Assembly: GCA_002348345.1 (NCBI GenBank)
Contig: DEAY01000333.1
Location: 596-8,331, forward strand
Source of the DNA: Verrucomicrobia bacterium UBA2970
GTDB lineage: Bacteria; Verrucomicrobiota; Verrucomicrobiia; Limisphaerales; AAA164-E04
Length of the DNA stretch: 7,736 nt
Direction of reading: 5' to 3'
Shown: in pieces, positions 1-6,119 of the stretch
How the letters are laid out: every line of letters starts with the position of its first letter
Numbering within the stretch: the stretch's first letter is position 1
Notes under the pieces: generated by a model
Database searches by the model: none
Told to the model about the DNA's origin: nothing
The model's input: only the letters and a program-made list of their open reading frames with translations
Position numbers and translations under genes: made by a program

Positions 1-129
1 CACCTGAAACAAGAAACAGTCCCAGACCTAACATTCAAAGCGGCCTCAAAAAAGTGCCCTGATCATAACTACATTGTTAAGTTTGGTGACGCTAAAAGCT
101 GGAAAGAGGGGGGGGCGTGGCATGGATGA
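1..129 (+). CDS. C-terminal fragment of an unrecognised protein (5' end outside window)
   Basis: Reading frame 1 is open from the first base to a TGA at 127-129, giving 42 residues beginning HLKQETVPDL and ending KEGGAWHG. The other two forward frames hit stops early (TGA at 5-7 in frame 2, TGA in frame 3 near 60), so this is the only forward frame that could be coding. The peptide is hydrophilic and Lys-rich with no membrane segment, plausible as a protein tail. The stop lies 20 nt before the start of the next gene on the same strand, and a ribosome binding site for that gene sits in the gap, which looks like an operon junction. I do not recognise the family. A chance open stretch of 42 codons is not excluded. 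Confidence 0.42.
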   Translation, partial: HLKQETVPDLTFKAASKKCPDHNYIVKFGDAKSWKEGGAWHG

Positions 130-136
130 AAAATTA

Positions 137-143
137 GTGAGGA
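137..143 (+). promoter_or_regulatory. Ribosome binding site for the four-helix membrane protein
   Basis: GTGAGGA contains GAGG at 139-142, 7 nt before the ATG at 150. It is the clearest Shine-Dalgarno match in the window. It favours the ATG at 150 over the in-frame ATG at 186, which has only TG-rich sequence upstream. Confidence 0.55.
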
Positions 144-149
144 TTTGTA

Positions 150-668
150 ATGGCGCGACTTGGCGCTTTGTGGTGTGTGTGGTGCATGAGTGGGCAGCTA
201 AGAAATCCATTGGTGAAGCAGCTAGTTTATGGGCTCATAGGTTTTTGTGTCCTGACAGGAATTGTCTTCGCCATCATTGACCCCGAGGGCAAACTTTCAT
301 TTTCGGCAGCTGTGTTTATCTCGATGATCGTTGTCGCAGCTTTTGGCTGCCCTGTCCTATTGGTACTTGCGATAGCCCGCGGAAGTTTTCGTAAGCATCA
401 AAGCTACGCCCAAAACCCCGAGAAAACTCCGTCAACTGAGCCGACTGGTTCATCGAATTCAAAATACTGGGACGGCACTTTCGGCGATGCATTTATGTGG
501 TTTTTATGGGGAGTCTGTGTGCCCTTCGCTGGACTTATTGGTGGGGTAATCAATCCAGAGAAAGTGCACCCAGCTGTAGGTATGCTTCTGGCTGGGTGCA
601 TTTCGCTATTCGTCATAAGCCAGCGGGTGTGTGACGGTAAGTGGCCTCAGGGCGAGAGCTCAGAATAG
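150..668 (+). CDS. Small four-helix integral membrane protein, unknown function
   Basis: This encodes 172 residues. Four hydrophobic stretches long enough to span a membrane are visible, at about residues 24-43, 51-77, 111-134 and 140-159. A polar, Ser/Thr/Pro-rich loop (about 80-108) separates helices 2 and 3. The basic run RGSFRK follows helix 2, which suggests that this loop is cytoplasmic. The first 20 residues are Cys- and Trp-containing, and no signal peptide motif is clear. The ATG at 150 is chosen because GAGG lies 7 nt upstream; Met13 (position 186) is the alternative. I recognise no family or catalytic motif. It follows a partial gene by 20 nt and is probably co-transcribed with it. 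By hand count GC in this stretch is about 45-50% (27/60 at 121-180), lower than in the large gene downstream (36/60 at 3061-3120). A role as partner, for example an immunity-like protein for the upstream gene, is speculation. Confidence 0.72.
   Translation: MARLGALWCVWCMSGQLRNPLVKQLVYGLIGFCVLTGIVFAIIDPEGKLSFSAAVFISMIVVAAFGCPVLLVLAIARGSFRKHQSYAQNPEKTPSTEPTGSSNSKYWDGTFGDAFMWFLWGVCVPFAGLIGGVINPEKVHPAVGMLLAGCISLFVISQRVCDGKWPQGESSE
565..600 (+). repeat. Perfect 10-bp inverted repeat inside the membrane protein gene
   Basis: TGCACCCAGC (565-574) and GCTGGGTGCA (591-600) are exact reverse complements separated by 16 nt. They lie in the codons for the fourth membrane helix. There is no T-run after the right arm, so this is not an intrinsic terminator at that point. 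It may be a coincidence of codon use or a hairpin in the mRNA. Confidence 0.5.
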
Positions 669-946
669 CCCTACCTCCTGCGCAAGTGACCCTGCACCGG
701 GCCATATTGACCAATGAGAGGATTTTAAAAGCCGAAGAGGGGTGATGTAGGGGGTGAAGCGGCAGGTGCGTGCTGGGGGGCAATTAGCTGTGGGGTTATT
801 GCAACTACAACATTAGAGGTGTGAGGGTTTTTAGATTCTGCTAAGGCAATATTGGTCTTGACCAAAATAGAGGAAATGGAGAAATTTGTCGCATCCCAGT
901 AGGCAAAAATGCCATTTAGAGAACGTATGCACGGATCAAATTCGAA
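669..946. other. Intergenic region upstream of the large secreted protein gene
   Basis: These 278 nt hold no convincing gene. No T-tailed hairpin follows the membrane protein stop. A cluster of four G-runs lies on the + strand at 739-742, 750-754, 775-780 and 792-795. A short inverted repeat sits at 852-865, and TTGACCAA occurs twice, at 707-714 and 858-865. No good sigma70 promoter pair could be found; the TTGACC at 858-863 has only a poor -10 (GAAATT) 17 nt downstream. The promoter of the 947 gene is presumably in this stretch. Confidence 0.6.
852..865. promoter_or_regulatory. Operator-like inverted repeat (candidate)
   Basis: TTGGTC-TT-GACCAA is a perfect 6-bp dyad with a 2-nt centre in an AT-rich setting, 81 nt before the start of the large secreted protein gene. 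The right half (TTGACCAA) recurs at 707-714 in the same intergenic region. This would fit a dimeric regulator site, but the dyad is short and no regulator gene is nearby. Confidence 0.22.
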
Positions 947-3900
947 ATGAAAAATCGTTGTATCACCACTTTGATAATTGCGTTGGGTATGCTTTTGTCA
1001 TCTTTCAAAGCGCAGGCGACACCCAAGGATGGTGCCTTGCTCCAAGGGAACCTGGTTGGGGATGGGAGTCCATCACTGGCGACCGGGTCACCTACTCCGG
1101 TCTACTGGAATCAGGGGGCTTCCACGGATCCGACCGCATTTGCCTTCGACCTCAACGATGGGACCAAGCTGACCGTGAAGAAGGCGGGTGATTACTTCGT
1201 GGCCGCCACGGTGCCGGTGACCGATCCCAGTGCCCGCGCGACGATCGCCGCCGAGCTCTATGTCAACGGGGAACCCGTTGCGGGATCGCGTAGTGCCTCC
1301 TCCTACATGCGGAATGCCAATAGCCACAACGAGTCGACGGATAACATCGCGCAGCTCGTTCCCGGTTTGGCAGAGGGGGATGTGATTGAATTGCGGGTTT
1401 CAAAAACCACCAAGTCTGCGACGCCGGCCACCATTAACACGGCCTCTATGTATGTGGAAAGGGTGGATGGTTCGCGCACGGTTTTCGCCGCCCTGTCGGA
1501 AGGACCGGATGACGGCGATGACAACATCAACCGGAATTTTGATGAAGAGGATCCTGCCCCGTTATCCTGGACTTCGGTTCGCAAGGACTCGGGCTTTACC
1601 CATTCCGATGGCGGCCATGAGATCTCTCTGAGCTCAGGCACTTATTTGATTACCGCCAACGTTCCCATGGCCTCGACGGTCGCCCGTGCGGCTCCCGGAA
1701 TCCTGTTGACCCTGAGTGGTAGCGAAGTGCCCGGGGGAAGGGCGGAGCAAGGCTACATGCGAAATGCCGACAATCACAACCAGGCCTCCGTTCATTTCTC
1801 CGGTGTCATCGAGGTTTCCGGGAGCCAAAAGCTCCAGGTGGGAATGTGGCAAAAGGGGAATGGAGGGCTTGCGACTGTCGCCCCTGGAAAGCAGGCTTCC
1901 TTGTTTATTGAGAAGCTCGGAGGCGGTGTCCTGGCAACCAAGGCCCAAGAAACGACGGATGATGTCAACTTGAATCCCCCGGTCCCCACGCCGATTGATT
2001 GGGGGAACGCTGATGTCAGTGACGGAGCTTACAGCGGACCCTCGAATGGGCAGATTACCGTCAAGGAAGAAGGCAACTACCTCCTGGTTTACAATGGGGT
2101 ATACGAAAGTGGTGTTGCCCGGGCGAATCCCAAGGCCACGGTTCAAGTCAATGGGGCCAACGTTCTCGGTGCGTCCACCAGTTCGGCCTACATCCGAAAT
2201 GCAGGGAGTCACGTCAGCGCCAGTAGTTCTCTAGTCTACCTCTTGGACGGCCTGGCTGCCAATGACAAGATTACCGTCAGCCTGGAGGCGGAAGCCCAGT
2301 CCGGCGAAGTCTTGGCAGAGATTGATCCGCTCTTGCTCGGGCTCATCAAGAAGGAGGCCTTTGTTCCTGATCCTGCCAGCGGGTTAACACCACGGTTGGC
2401 GTCATTCAGTAGCGATTTCAACGGCTGGAATGTTGCCCTTGAGGAGATTGGGGTTGGCATCAATCAAGATTCAATCAGCGTCACCATGGACGGTGAGAGC
2501 ATCAGCCCATCGATCACCCGCAAAGGCTTCAAGGTTCTGATCGACCACGCGTTTGGGTTCTTCCCTCGTCCGGGCCAAGTGTTCACCGTTGTCGTGTCCT
2601 ACAACGACACCGCGACGCCTGCCGCGTCTCACAGCGAGTCTGTCGAAATCAAGGCTCCGAGCAATTTCGGATTCCTATCGGCGGATTTCAAGGTGGATGA
2701 CGCGGACACCAGCAAACCCGGTTTCGTTGCCCGCGTGAGCCAGATCAGTGATGTCCAAGTTGAGATCGCCAATGCCTTCCAGCACGGCAATACGGGTGAT
2801 GGTGCTGAAAAGCAGCTTCGGGGTGAGTTCCTCGATCCCGACGGGAATCCGTGGCTCAACGAGGCGGGTGATTTTGACGCCACTACCTTCGAGATTACGC
2901 CGACGAATTTGGAGCTGATTAATCTCGATCAGGCCGAGGGCTCAATGGGGAATTTCAATGATAGCACCGGGTTCCCGGACGGCCCGATTCCTGGCATCCC
3001 CGGGTTCAATGACAGTACCGATGGGATCGCGGCTGAGTTTCTGGCCTATGTCGAACTCAAGGCGGGCTTCAATACGATGGGAGTCAATAGCGATGACGGA
3101 TTCCGGGTGACTTCGGGGCCCTCGCCCGTTGATAAGTTCGGTACGCTTCTGGGGGTTTTCGAAGGGGGTCGTGGGGCGGCTGACACGACGTTCAATTTTG
3201 TGGTGGAGGAGGCTGGGGTCTATCCGATGCGACTTCTTTGGTATGAGGGGCGAGGGGGAGCCAACTGTGAGTGGTTCTCGGTCGTCGATGGCGAGAAGAT
3301 CCTCGTCAATGACACCTCCAATGCGAATGGAAACAAGGCCTACCGGGAGACCAAGGGGGGGCAAGCGACCTATGCCAGCAAAGTCTCCCCCAGTCCGGGG
3401 GCGAACAACGTGGCACCGGATGCCCTCATTGAGGTCGAGTTGACCGACGGAACTGACGCCGTCGATAAGGGGACCGTTTCGATGACCTTGAACGGTGCGA
3501 CGGTGAACGCATCTGTTGAGAAGTCGGGCGGGATTACGACGGTGAGTTTCAGGCCGGAGGGATTCATGGCCCCGGGATCGACCCAGAACGCGAGTCTCAG
3601 TTACAACGGAATTACCCGAAACTGGTCCTTTTCTGTGATGGACTACCGAGGCCCCACTCTGGACTCGGTCGGAGAGTATCCGGGACTGATTACCGGTGCT
3701 GCTGATTACACTGGGGATGGCGGAGGACGTTCCGGCGAGGCGGGCGACTACGGGATGGATATGACTCCTGCCGGGGGGTCGGTCGTGGTCACCCAATTCG
3801 ATTACCTGAAAGACGCCTTCGCGAACGACGAGTTGACCGTCGTGTTCTGGCAGAAGAAGCACACTGTTTCGAACAGTTCATCGGTTTGGATCACCAGCGC

Positions 3901-4636
3901 GTCGGCGGGCAGTGGCAATCGTGGTTTTCAAGCCCATACGCCGTGGGGGAATAACCAGATCTTCTTCGATACCCAGGGATGCTGTGCTGTGCCGAACCAG
4001 AGGCTGAATGGGGCGATTGCTGACTTCCCGGATTACCAGGATGATACGTTCTGGACCGAGAACTGGCACTTGCATTCCTACACCAAGCAGAAGGATTTTA
4101 AGGAAATCCGCATCGATGGTGAGTTGTTCCTTGATAGTGTCGATGCCGACCCGTTGACTTCGGACGTAACGGGATTGTTCATCGGTTCGGATGGGGCTCT
4201 CGGCAATAATGACCTGTCCATCTTTGACGACTTCGCGATATTCTCCAAGGCGTTGAGCGAATCCGATCTCAAGGCGATTGCGGGCGGCAAGTCGCCGGCG
4301 GATCTGCCGGCGAGCAAGGGGCTGATCGCCTATTGGGACTTCAACGATGCGGGCTCCACTGCGCCTCCGGTGGTGGTTGACCCCCCGGTGGTGGAGCCTC
4401 CCGTGGTGGAACCGCCGGTGGTCTTGCCTCCAATCGTGTTGCCTCCGATTCCCGGACAGCAACCCGGAGAGATCAAGGGGATTGCCCGGGCTGCGGATGG
4501 AAGCATCAGCATCGAGTACACGGGAACTTTGCAGGCCGCCGATACGGTGGATGGATCCTATGCTCCCGTTGCCGGCGCGAGTTCACCCTTTGCGGTGGAT
4601 GCCTCCGGTTCGGCGAAATTCTATATCGCCCGCTAA
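947..4636 (+). CDS. Large secreted modular protein (jelly-roll-like repeats, Ig-like, PA14-like, LamG-like)
   Basis: This encodes 1229 residues. A Sec signal peptide is clear: K3/R4, a hydrophobic core at about 6-19, and AQA at 22-24 as the likely cleavage site, which also fixes the ATG at 947 as the start although no Shine-Dalgarno is evident. Domains in order: three homologous repeats of about 145-150 residues (49-173, 203-324, 347-468); an Ig-like domain (about 478-568); a PA14-like domain (about 693-780) with NSDDGF at 714-719; a second Ig-like domain (about 812-897) sharing S-[VM]-T-[ML]-x-G and YN positions with the first; a LamG/concanavalin-A-like domain (about 920-1133) ending in GLIAYWDFND; a PPVV linker (1140-1169); and a C-terminal module (about 1175-1229). 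No glycosidase or protease motif is visible, so binding or adhesion outside the cell is the inferred role. The mature protein has only three cysteines, two adjacent (1012-1013). It is monocistronic, with a strong terminator 25 nt downstream. Confidence 0.93.
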   Translation: MKNRCITTLIIALGMLLSSFKAQATPKDGALLQGNLVGDGSPSLATGSPTPVYWNQGASTDPTAFAFDLNDGTKLTVKKAGDYFVAATVPVTDPSARATIAAELYVNGEPVAGSRSASSYMRNANSHNESTDNIAQLVPGLAEGDVIELRVSKTTKSATPATINTASMYVERVDGSRTVFAALSEGPDDGDDNINRNFDEEDPAPLSWTSVRKDSGFTHSDGGHEISLSSGTYLITANVPMASTVARAAPGILLTLSGSEVPGGRAEQGYMRNADNHNQASVHFSGVIEVSGSQKLQVGMWQKGNGGLATVAPGKQASLFIEKLGGGVLATKAQETTDDVNLNPPVPTPIDWGNADVSDGAYSGPSNGQITVKEEGNYLLVYNGVYESGVARANPKATVQVNGANVLGASTSSAYIRNAGSHVSASSSLVYLLDGLAANDKITVSLEAEAQSGEVLAEIDPLLLGLIKKEAFVPDPASGLTPRLASFSSDFNGWNVALEEIGVGINQDSISVTMDGESISPSITRKGFKVLIDHAFGFFPRPGQVFTVVVSYNDTATPAASHSESVEIKAPSNFGFLSADFKVDDADTSKPGFVARVSQISDVQVEIANAFQHGNTGDGAEKQLRGEFLDPDGNPWLNEAGDFDATTFEITPTNLELINLDQAEGSMGNFNDSTGFPDGPIPGIPGFNDSTDGIAAEFLAYVELKAGFNTMGVNSDDGFRVTSGPSPVDKFGTLLGVFEGGRGAADTTFNFVVEEAGVYPMRLLWYEGRGGANCEWFSVVDGEKILVNDTSNANGNKAYRETKGGQATYASKVSPSPGANNVAPDALIEVELTDGTDAVDKGTVSMTLNGATVNASVEKSGGITTVSFRPEGFMAPGSTQNASLSYNGITRNWSFSVMDYRGPTLDSVGEYPGLITGAADYTGDGGGRSGEAGDYGMDMTPAGGSVVVTQFDYLKDAFANDELTVVFWQKKHTVSNSSSVWITSASAGSGNRGFQAHTPWGNNQIFFDTQGCCAVPNQRLNGAIADFPDYQDDTFWTENWHLHSYTKQKDFKEIRIDGELFLDSVDADPLTSDVTGLFIGSDGALGNNDLSIFDDFAIFSKALSESDLKAIAGGKSPADLPASKGLIAYWDFNDAGSTAPPVVVDPPVVEPPVVEPPVVLPPIVLPPIPGQQPGEIKGIARAADGSISIEYTGTLQAADTVDGSYAPVAGASSPFAVDASGSAKFYIAR
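1091..2350 (+). repeat. Three tandem protein repeats, jelly-roll (C1q/TNF-like) pattern
   Basis: Three divergent copies cover residues 49-173, 203-324 and 347-468. Each opens with P-x-P-[VLI]-x-W (PTPVYW, PAPLSW, PTPIDW). Each then has G-x-Y (81-83, 231-233, 376-378), A-R-A (96-98, 246-248, 391-393), a strand ending in VNG or LSG, and then Y-[MI]-R-N-A-x-x-H starting at Y120, Y270 and Y415. A strand resembling L-x-x-G-D-x-I follows in copies 1 and 3. Acidic DD/N-rich spacers precede copies 2 and 3. The strand order and the G-x-Y and VNG positions resemble C1q/TNF-like jelly rolls; this fold assignment is inference. Identity is in the protein; the DNA copies have diverged, so the duplication is old. 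Confidence 0.8.
3023..3286 (+). other. PA14-like domain of the secreted protein
   Basis: Residues about 693-780 carry the hallmarks of PA14-type domains: a beta-strand leading to G-V-N-S-D-D-G-F (712-719), and later E-A-G-V-Y-P-M-R-L-L-W-Y-E (755-767). In this fold the Asp-Asp pair commonly contributes to a calcium-dependent carbohydrate-binding site. The preceding Gly/Pro-rich stretch, with FNDST at 670-674 and 687-691 and PGIPG at 682-686, is of a type I associate with Verrucomicrobial secreted proteins. Ligand unknown. Confidence 0.6.
4364..4453 (+). repeat. Pro-Val linker encoded by a 15-nt-period repeat
   Basis: Residues 1140-1169 contain Pro-Pro pairs at 1140, 1146, 1151, 1156, 1161 and 1166, a PPVVx pentapeptide array with one 6-residue unit at its start. 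The DNA copies are imperfect (for example CCTCCCGTGGTGGAA and CCGCCGGTGGTCTTG). The array separates the LamG-like domain from the C-terminal module and should form an extended spacer. Copy number could vary between strains by slippage. Confidence 0.8.
4469..4633 (+). other. C-terminal module of the secreted protein, candidate sorting or surface-attachment domain
   Basis: Residues about 1175-1229 include GSISIEYTGTLQ (1185-1196), TVDGSY (1200-1205) and GASSPF (1210-1215), ending KFYIAR. From memory, similar ends (G-x-L-Q-x-A-x-x-V-D-G-x-Y, then G-A-S-S-P, then F-Y-R) recur at the C-termini of otherwise unrelated large Verrucomicrobial exported proteins. Its position after a flexible linker suggests an anchoring or export role. 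There is no hydrophobic tail, LPxTG or PEP-CTERM motif. Confidence 0.5.
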
Positions 4637-4660
4637 GAGCGTGGAAGATTGAAGGAATGC

Positions 4661-4696
4661 AAACCGGGGACCTCTTAGGGTCCCCGGTTTTTTTTT
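4661..4696 (+). terminator. Rho-independent terminator of the large secreted protein gene
   Basis: AAACCGGGGACC (4661-4672) pairs perfectly over 12 bp with GGTCCCCGGTTT (4679-4690), with the 6-nt loop TCTTAG. The right arm runs into nine consecutive T (4688-4696). It lies 25 nt after the stop codon. The minus-strand reading has no comparable T-run, so it probably acts only on + strand transcripts. Confidence 0.93.
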
Positions 4697-4899
4697 GCGA
4701 AGGCGAGATAGAGGCTTTGCCTCAGAGCATGATGTGAGTCGAGTTTGGGACTCGATCACTTGTTTGGGTTACGCCTGGAGGCTGGGATGACGGACAGCAG
4801 GGGACGGCGCGCTTTCAAGGGCGAGTCGCGACCTTCCATTTCGGGGCGCACTGAGGGGGGATGGGACGTTCTCGGGCTAGTACGAACCCAGAGCTTGAT
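4697..4899. other. Convergent intergenic region, with a bulged hairpin at 4735-4758
   Basis: This lies between the terminator of the + strand gene and the stop of yqeY on the - strand. TCGAGT (4739-4744) and ACTCGA (4750-4755) form a hairpin with a 5-nt loop. With one bulged base (4738) the stem extends to TGA/TCA at 4735-4737 and 4756-4758. It has no T-run on either side, so it is at best a weak stop for the yqeY transcript. I see no gene here. Confidence 0.4.
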
Positions 4900-5349
4900 T
4901 CAGGAAAGGAGTTTCCCGACGAGTTGACTAATCGCCTTGCCCTCGGCGCGACCCTCCGTGGTCGCTTGAACCGCCCGGATGACCGTTCCCATTTCCTTTT
5001 TGCTGCTGGCACCGGTGTCGGCGATGGCTTTTTCAACGGCGGCTTGTAATTCCTCCGGACTGAGCGGTTTCGGAAGATAGGTTTCTAGGATCTCCAATTC
5101 TTGGCGTTCTTGTTCGGCTTGTTCCTTGCGACCGCCTTTGATGAATTGTTCTTCCGCATCCCTGCGTTTCTTCGCCTCCTTTTGGATGACCTTGATGATG
5201 GATGCATCGTCGAGCTCATCCTTCTTGGCGTCGATTGCGGCATATCCAATTGCCGATTTGAGCATCCGGAGGGTGTTGAGACGAAGGCTGTCTTTGGAAA
5301 GCATTGCCTTTTTGATCTCTTGGCCGATAAGTTGGTTGAGAGAGGACAT
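4900..5349 (-). CDS. yqeY: GatB/YqeY domain protein (YqeY family)
   Basis: This encodes 149 residues, the usual length for stand-alone YqeY. Family features are visible: TLRMLKSAI (26-34), a charged helix with VIQKEAKKRRDAEEQF (54-69), E-x-L-E-I-L-E-x-Y-L-P (84-93), MG (120-121) and a C-terminal GRAEGKAISQLV (133-144). The domain matches the tail of GatB/GatE subunits of tRNA-dependent amidotransferases, where it contacts tRNA. The free-standing YqeY proteins have no catalytic residues, and their job, probably tRNA-related, is not established. The ATG lies 8 nt after the stop of the upstream UVR gene on the same strand, so the two are almost certainly co-transcribed. No strong Shine-Dalgarno precedes it, so translational coupling is likely. 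YqeY commonly neighbours rpsU or dnaG elsewhere; neither is here. Confidence 0.95.
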   Translation of the reverse strand: MSSLNQLIGQEIKKAMLSKDSLRLNTLRMLKSAIGYAAIDAKKDELDDASIIKVIQKEAKKRRDAEEQFIKGGRKEQAEQERQELEILETYLPKPLSPEELQAAVEKAIADTGASSKKEMGTVIRAVQATTEGRAEGKAISQLVGKLLS

Positions 5350-5357
5350 GGTGATGC

Positions 5358-6113
5358 TTAGGTATCGAGCTCTTTGATTTGGTCCCGGACTTGGGCGGCC
5401 CGCTCGAAGTTCTCCTGTTGGATCGCTTCGTTGAGTTCGTTCTCAAGTCGTTCTCGTTTGGAGAGAGGGCGCTGGTCTTTCAGTTCCTCCAGCCAGGTTG
5501 CCAGGGCCTGTAATTCTCCGCTGTCTTCAGCGAGGTCCGGACGGGATACCGATTCGTAGAAGTCGCGGAGTTGTTGCAACCCTTCCTCGACGTTTTTAAT
5601 GGCGCTCCCGTGTTCCTCGAGGGCAAGGAATTGGGCGGCGGTTGCCCGGGTTCTCATCATCAAGAGTTGAGGCGTCAATTGGCGGAGGCTCCAGATGTTT
5701 TCGTCCGATGGGCTGTATTGTGATGCAAAGGCGATCGCATCCAAATTGCGTTCGGTGTCACGAACCACATTGGCATAGTCCTCCAACTGGAAGTAACAGA
5801 TGTAGCGATGGTGATACTGAATCGCTTCTTGTTGAAGTTTCTGGCATTCTTTTGATTCCAATTCGAAGCCTGCATCCTCGCCGTTGTGTTCGCTTTCGAA
5901 GGCCCTGAGCTTCTCCTGGAGATGGTCGAAGTAGGACGTTTTTCCGAAGGGCAGTTTACCGTCAGGTCTGCCGTCTGAGTTCATCTGCAAAACGCCCAGG
6001 TCGATTCTCATTTGGATCTTCTCGACGCCATCCTTAGCGATGAAACGTCGAACCATGGCCTCGCCAGGTTCGAAGTCCCAATCGCTCAGAATGTGTGAAA
6101 TATCCCAATTCAT
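5358..6113 (-). CDS. UVR (UvrB/UvrC) motif protein, first gene of the yqeY unit
   Basis: This encodes 251 residues from the ATG at 6113. The C-terminus (218-249) is a UVR motif: a Lys/Arg/Glu-rich helical hairpin with L-x-x-E-L-x-x-A-I-x-x-E-N-F-E-R-A-A-x-x-R-D-x-I, as in UvrB, UvrC, McsA and ClpC, where it mediates protein-protein contact. The N-terminus (about 1-60) includes R-I-D-L-G-V-L-Q-M (36-44) and D-G-R-P-D-G (47-52), which I recall as conserved in PVC-group homologues. The middle (about 85-190) is helical, possibly TPR-like. No nuclease, helicase or zinc-binding cysteine motif is present, so it is not a UvrABC subunit or a typical McsA. A GTG 24 codons upstream (6185) would give 275 residues, but the shorter form starts M-N-W-D-I-S-H-I-L like the remembered homologues and fits the promoter position. 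It probably acts in the cytoplasm as an adaptor; the function is unknown. Confidence 0.88.
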   Translation of the reverse strand: MNWDISHILSDWDFEPGEAMVRRFIAKDGVEKIQMRIDLGVLQMNSDGRPDGKLPFGKTSYFDHLQEKLRAFESEHNGEDAGFELESKECQKLQQEAIQYHHRYICYFQLEDYANVVRDTERNLDAIAFASQYSPSDENIWSLRQLTPQLLMMRTRATAAQFLALEEHGSAIKNVEEGLQQLRDFYESVSRPDLAEDSGELQALATWLEELKDQRPLSKRERLENELNEAIQQENFERAAQVRDQIKELDT

Positions 6114-6119
6114 GAGCCG

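Noticed and set aside
74..280. 68-codon open frame on the + strand
   Set aside because: It overlaps the membrane protein gene in another frame, and its translation has no domain or membrane pattern; the 150-668 frame is far better supported.
886..1191. 101-codon open frame on the + strand overlapping the start of the secreted protein
   Set aside because: Out of frame with the signal peptide and repeats, with no recognisable content.
1634..2212. 192-codon open frame on the - strand
   Set aside because: Antisense shadow of the repeat region, where the + strand frame shows three conserved repeats.
2942..3862. 306-codon open frame on the - strand
   Set aside because: It lies entirely antisense to the well-supported secreted protein gene and its translation has no recognisable domain; it arises from the high-GC codon pattern of the + strand gene.
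4364..4453. CRISPR-like short repeat array
   Set aside because: The 15-nt units are contiguous, in frame and encode PPVVx; there are no spacers.
4330..4521. Gly-Ser-Thr-rich repeat peptide on the - strand
   Set aside because: It is the antisense reading of the Pro-Val linker repeat; low complexity explains the pattern.
4711..4723. Perfect GAGGC-TTT-GCCTC hairpin as a terminator
   Set aside because: Only a 5-bp stem and no T-run on either strand, and the strong terminator lies just upstream.
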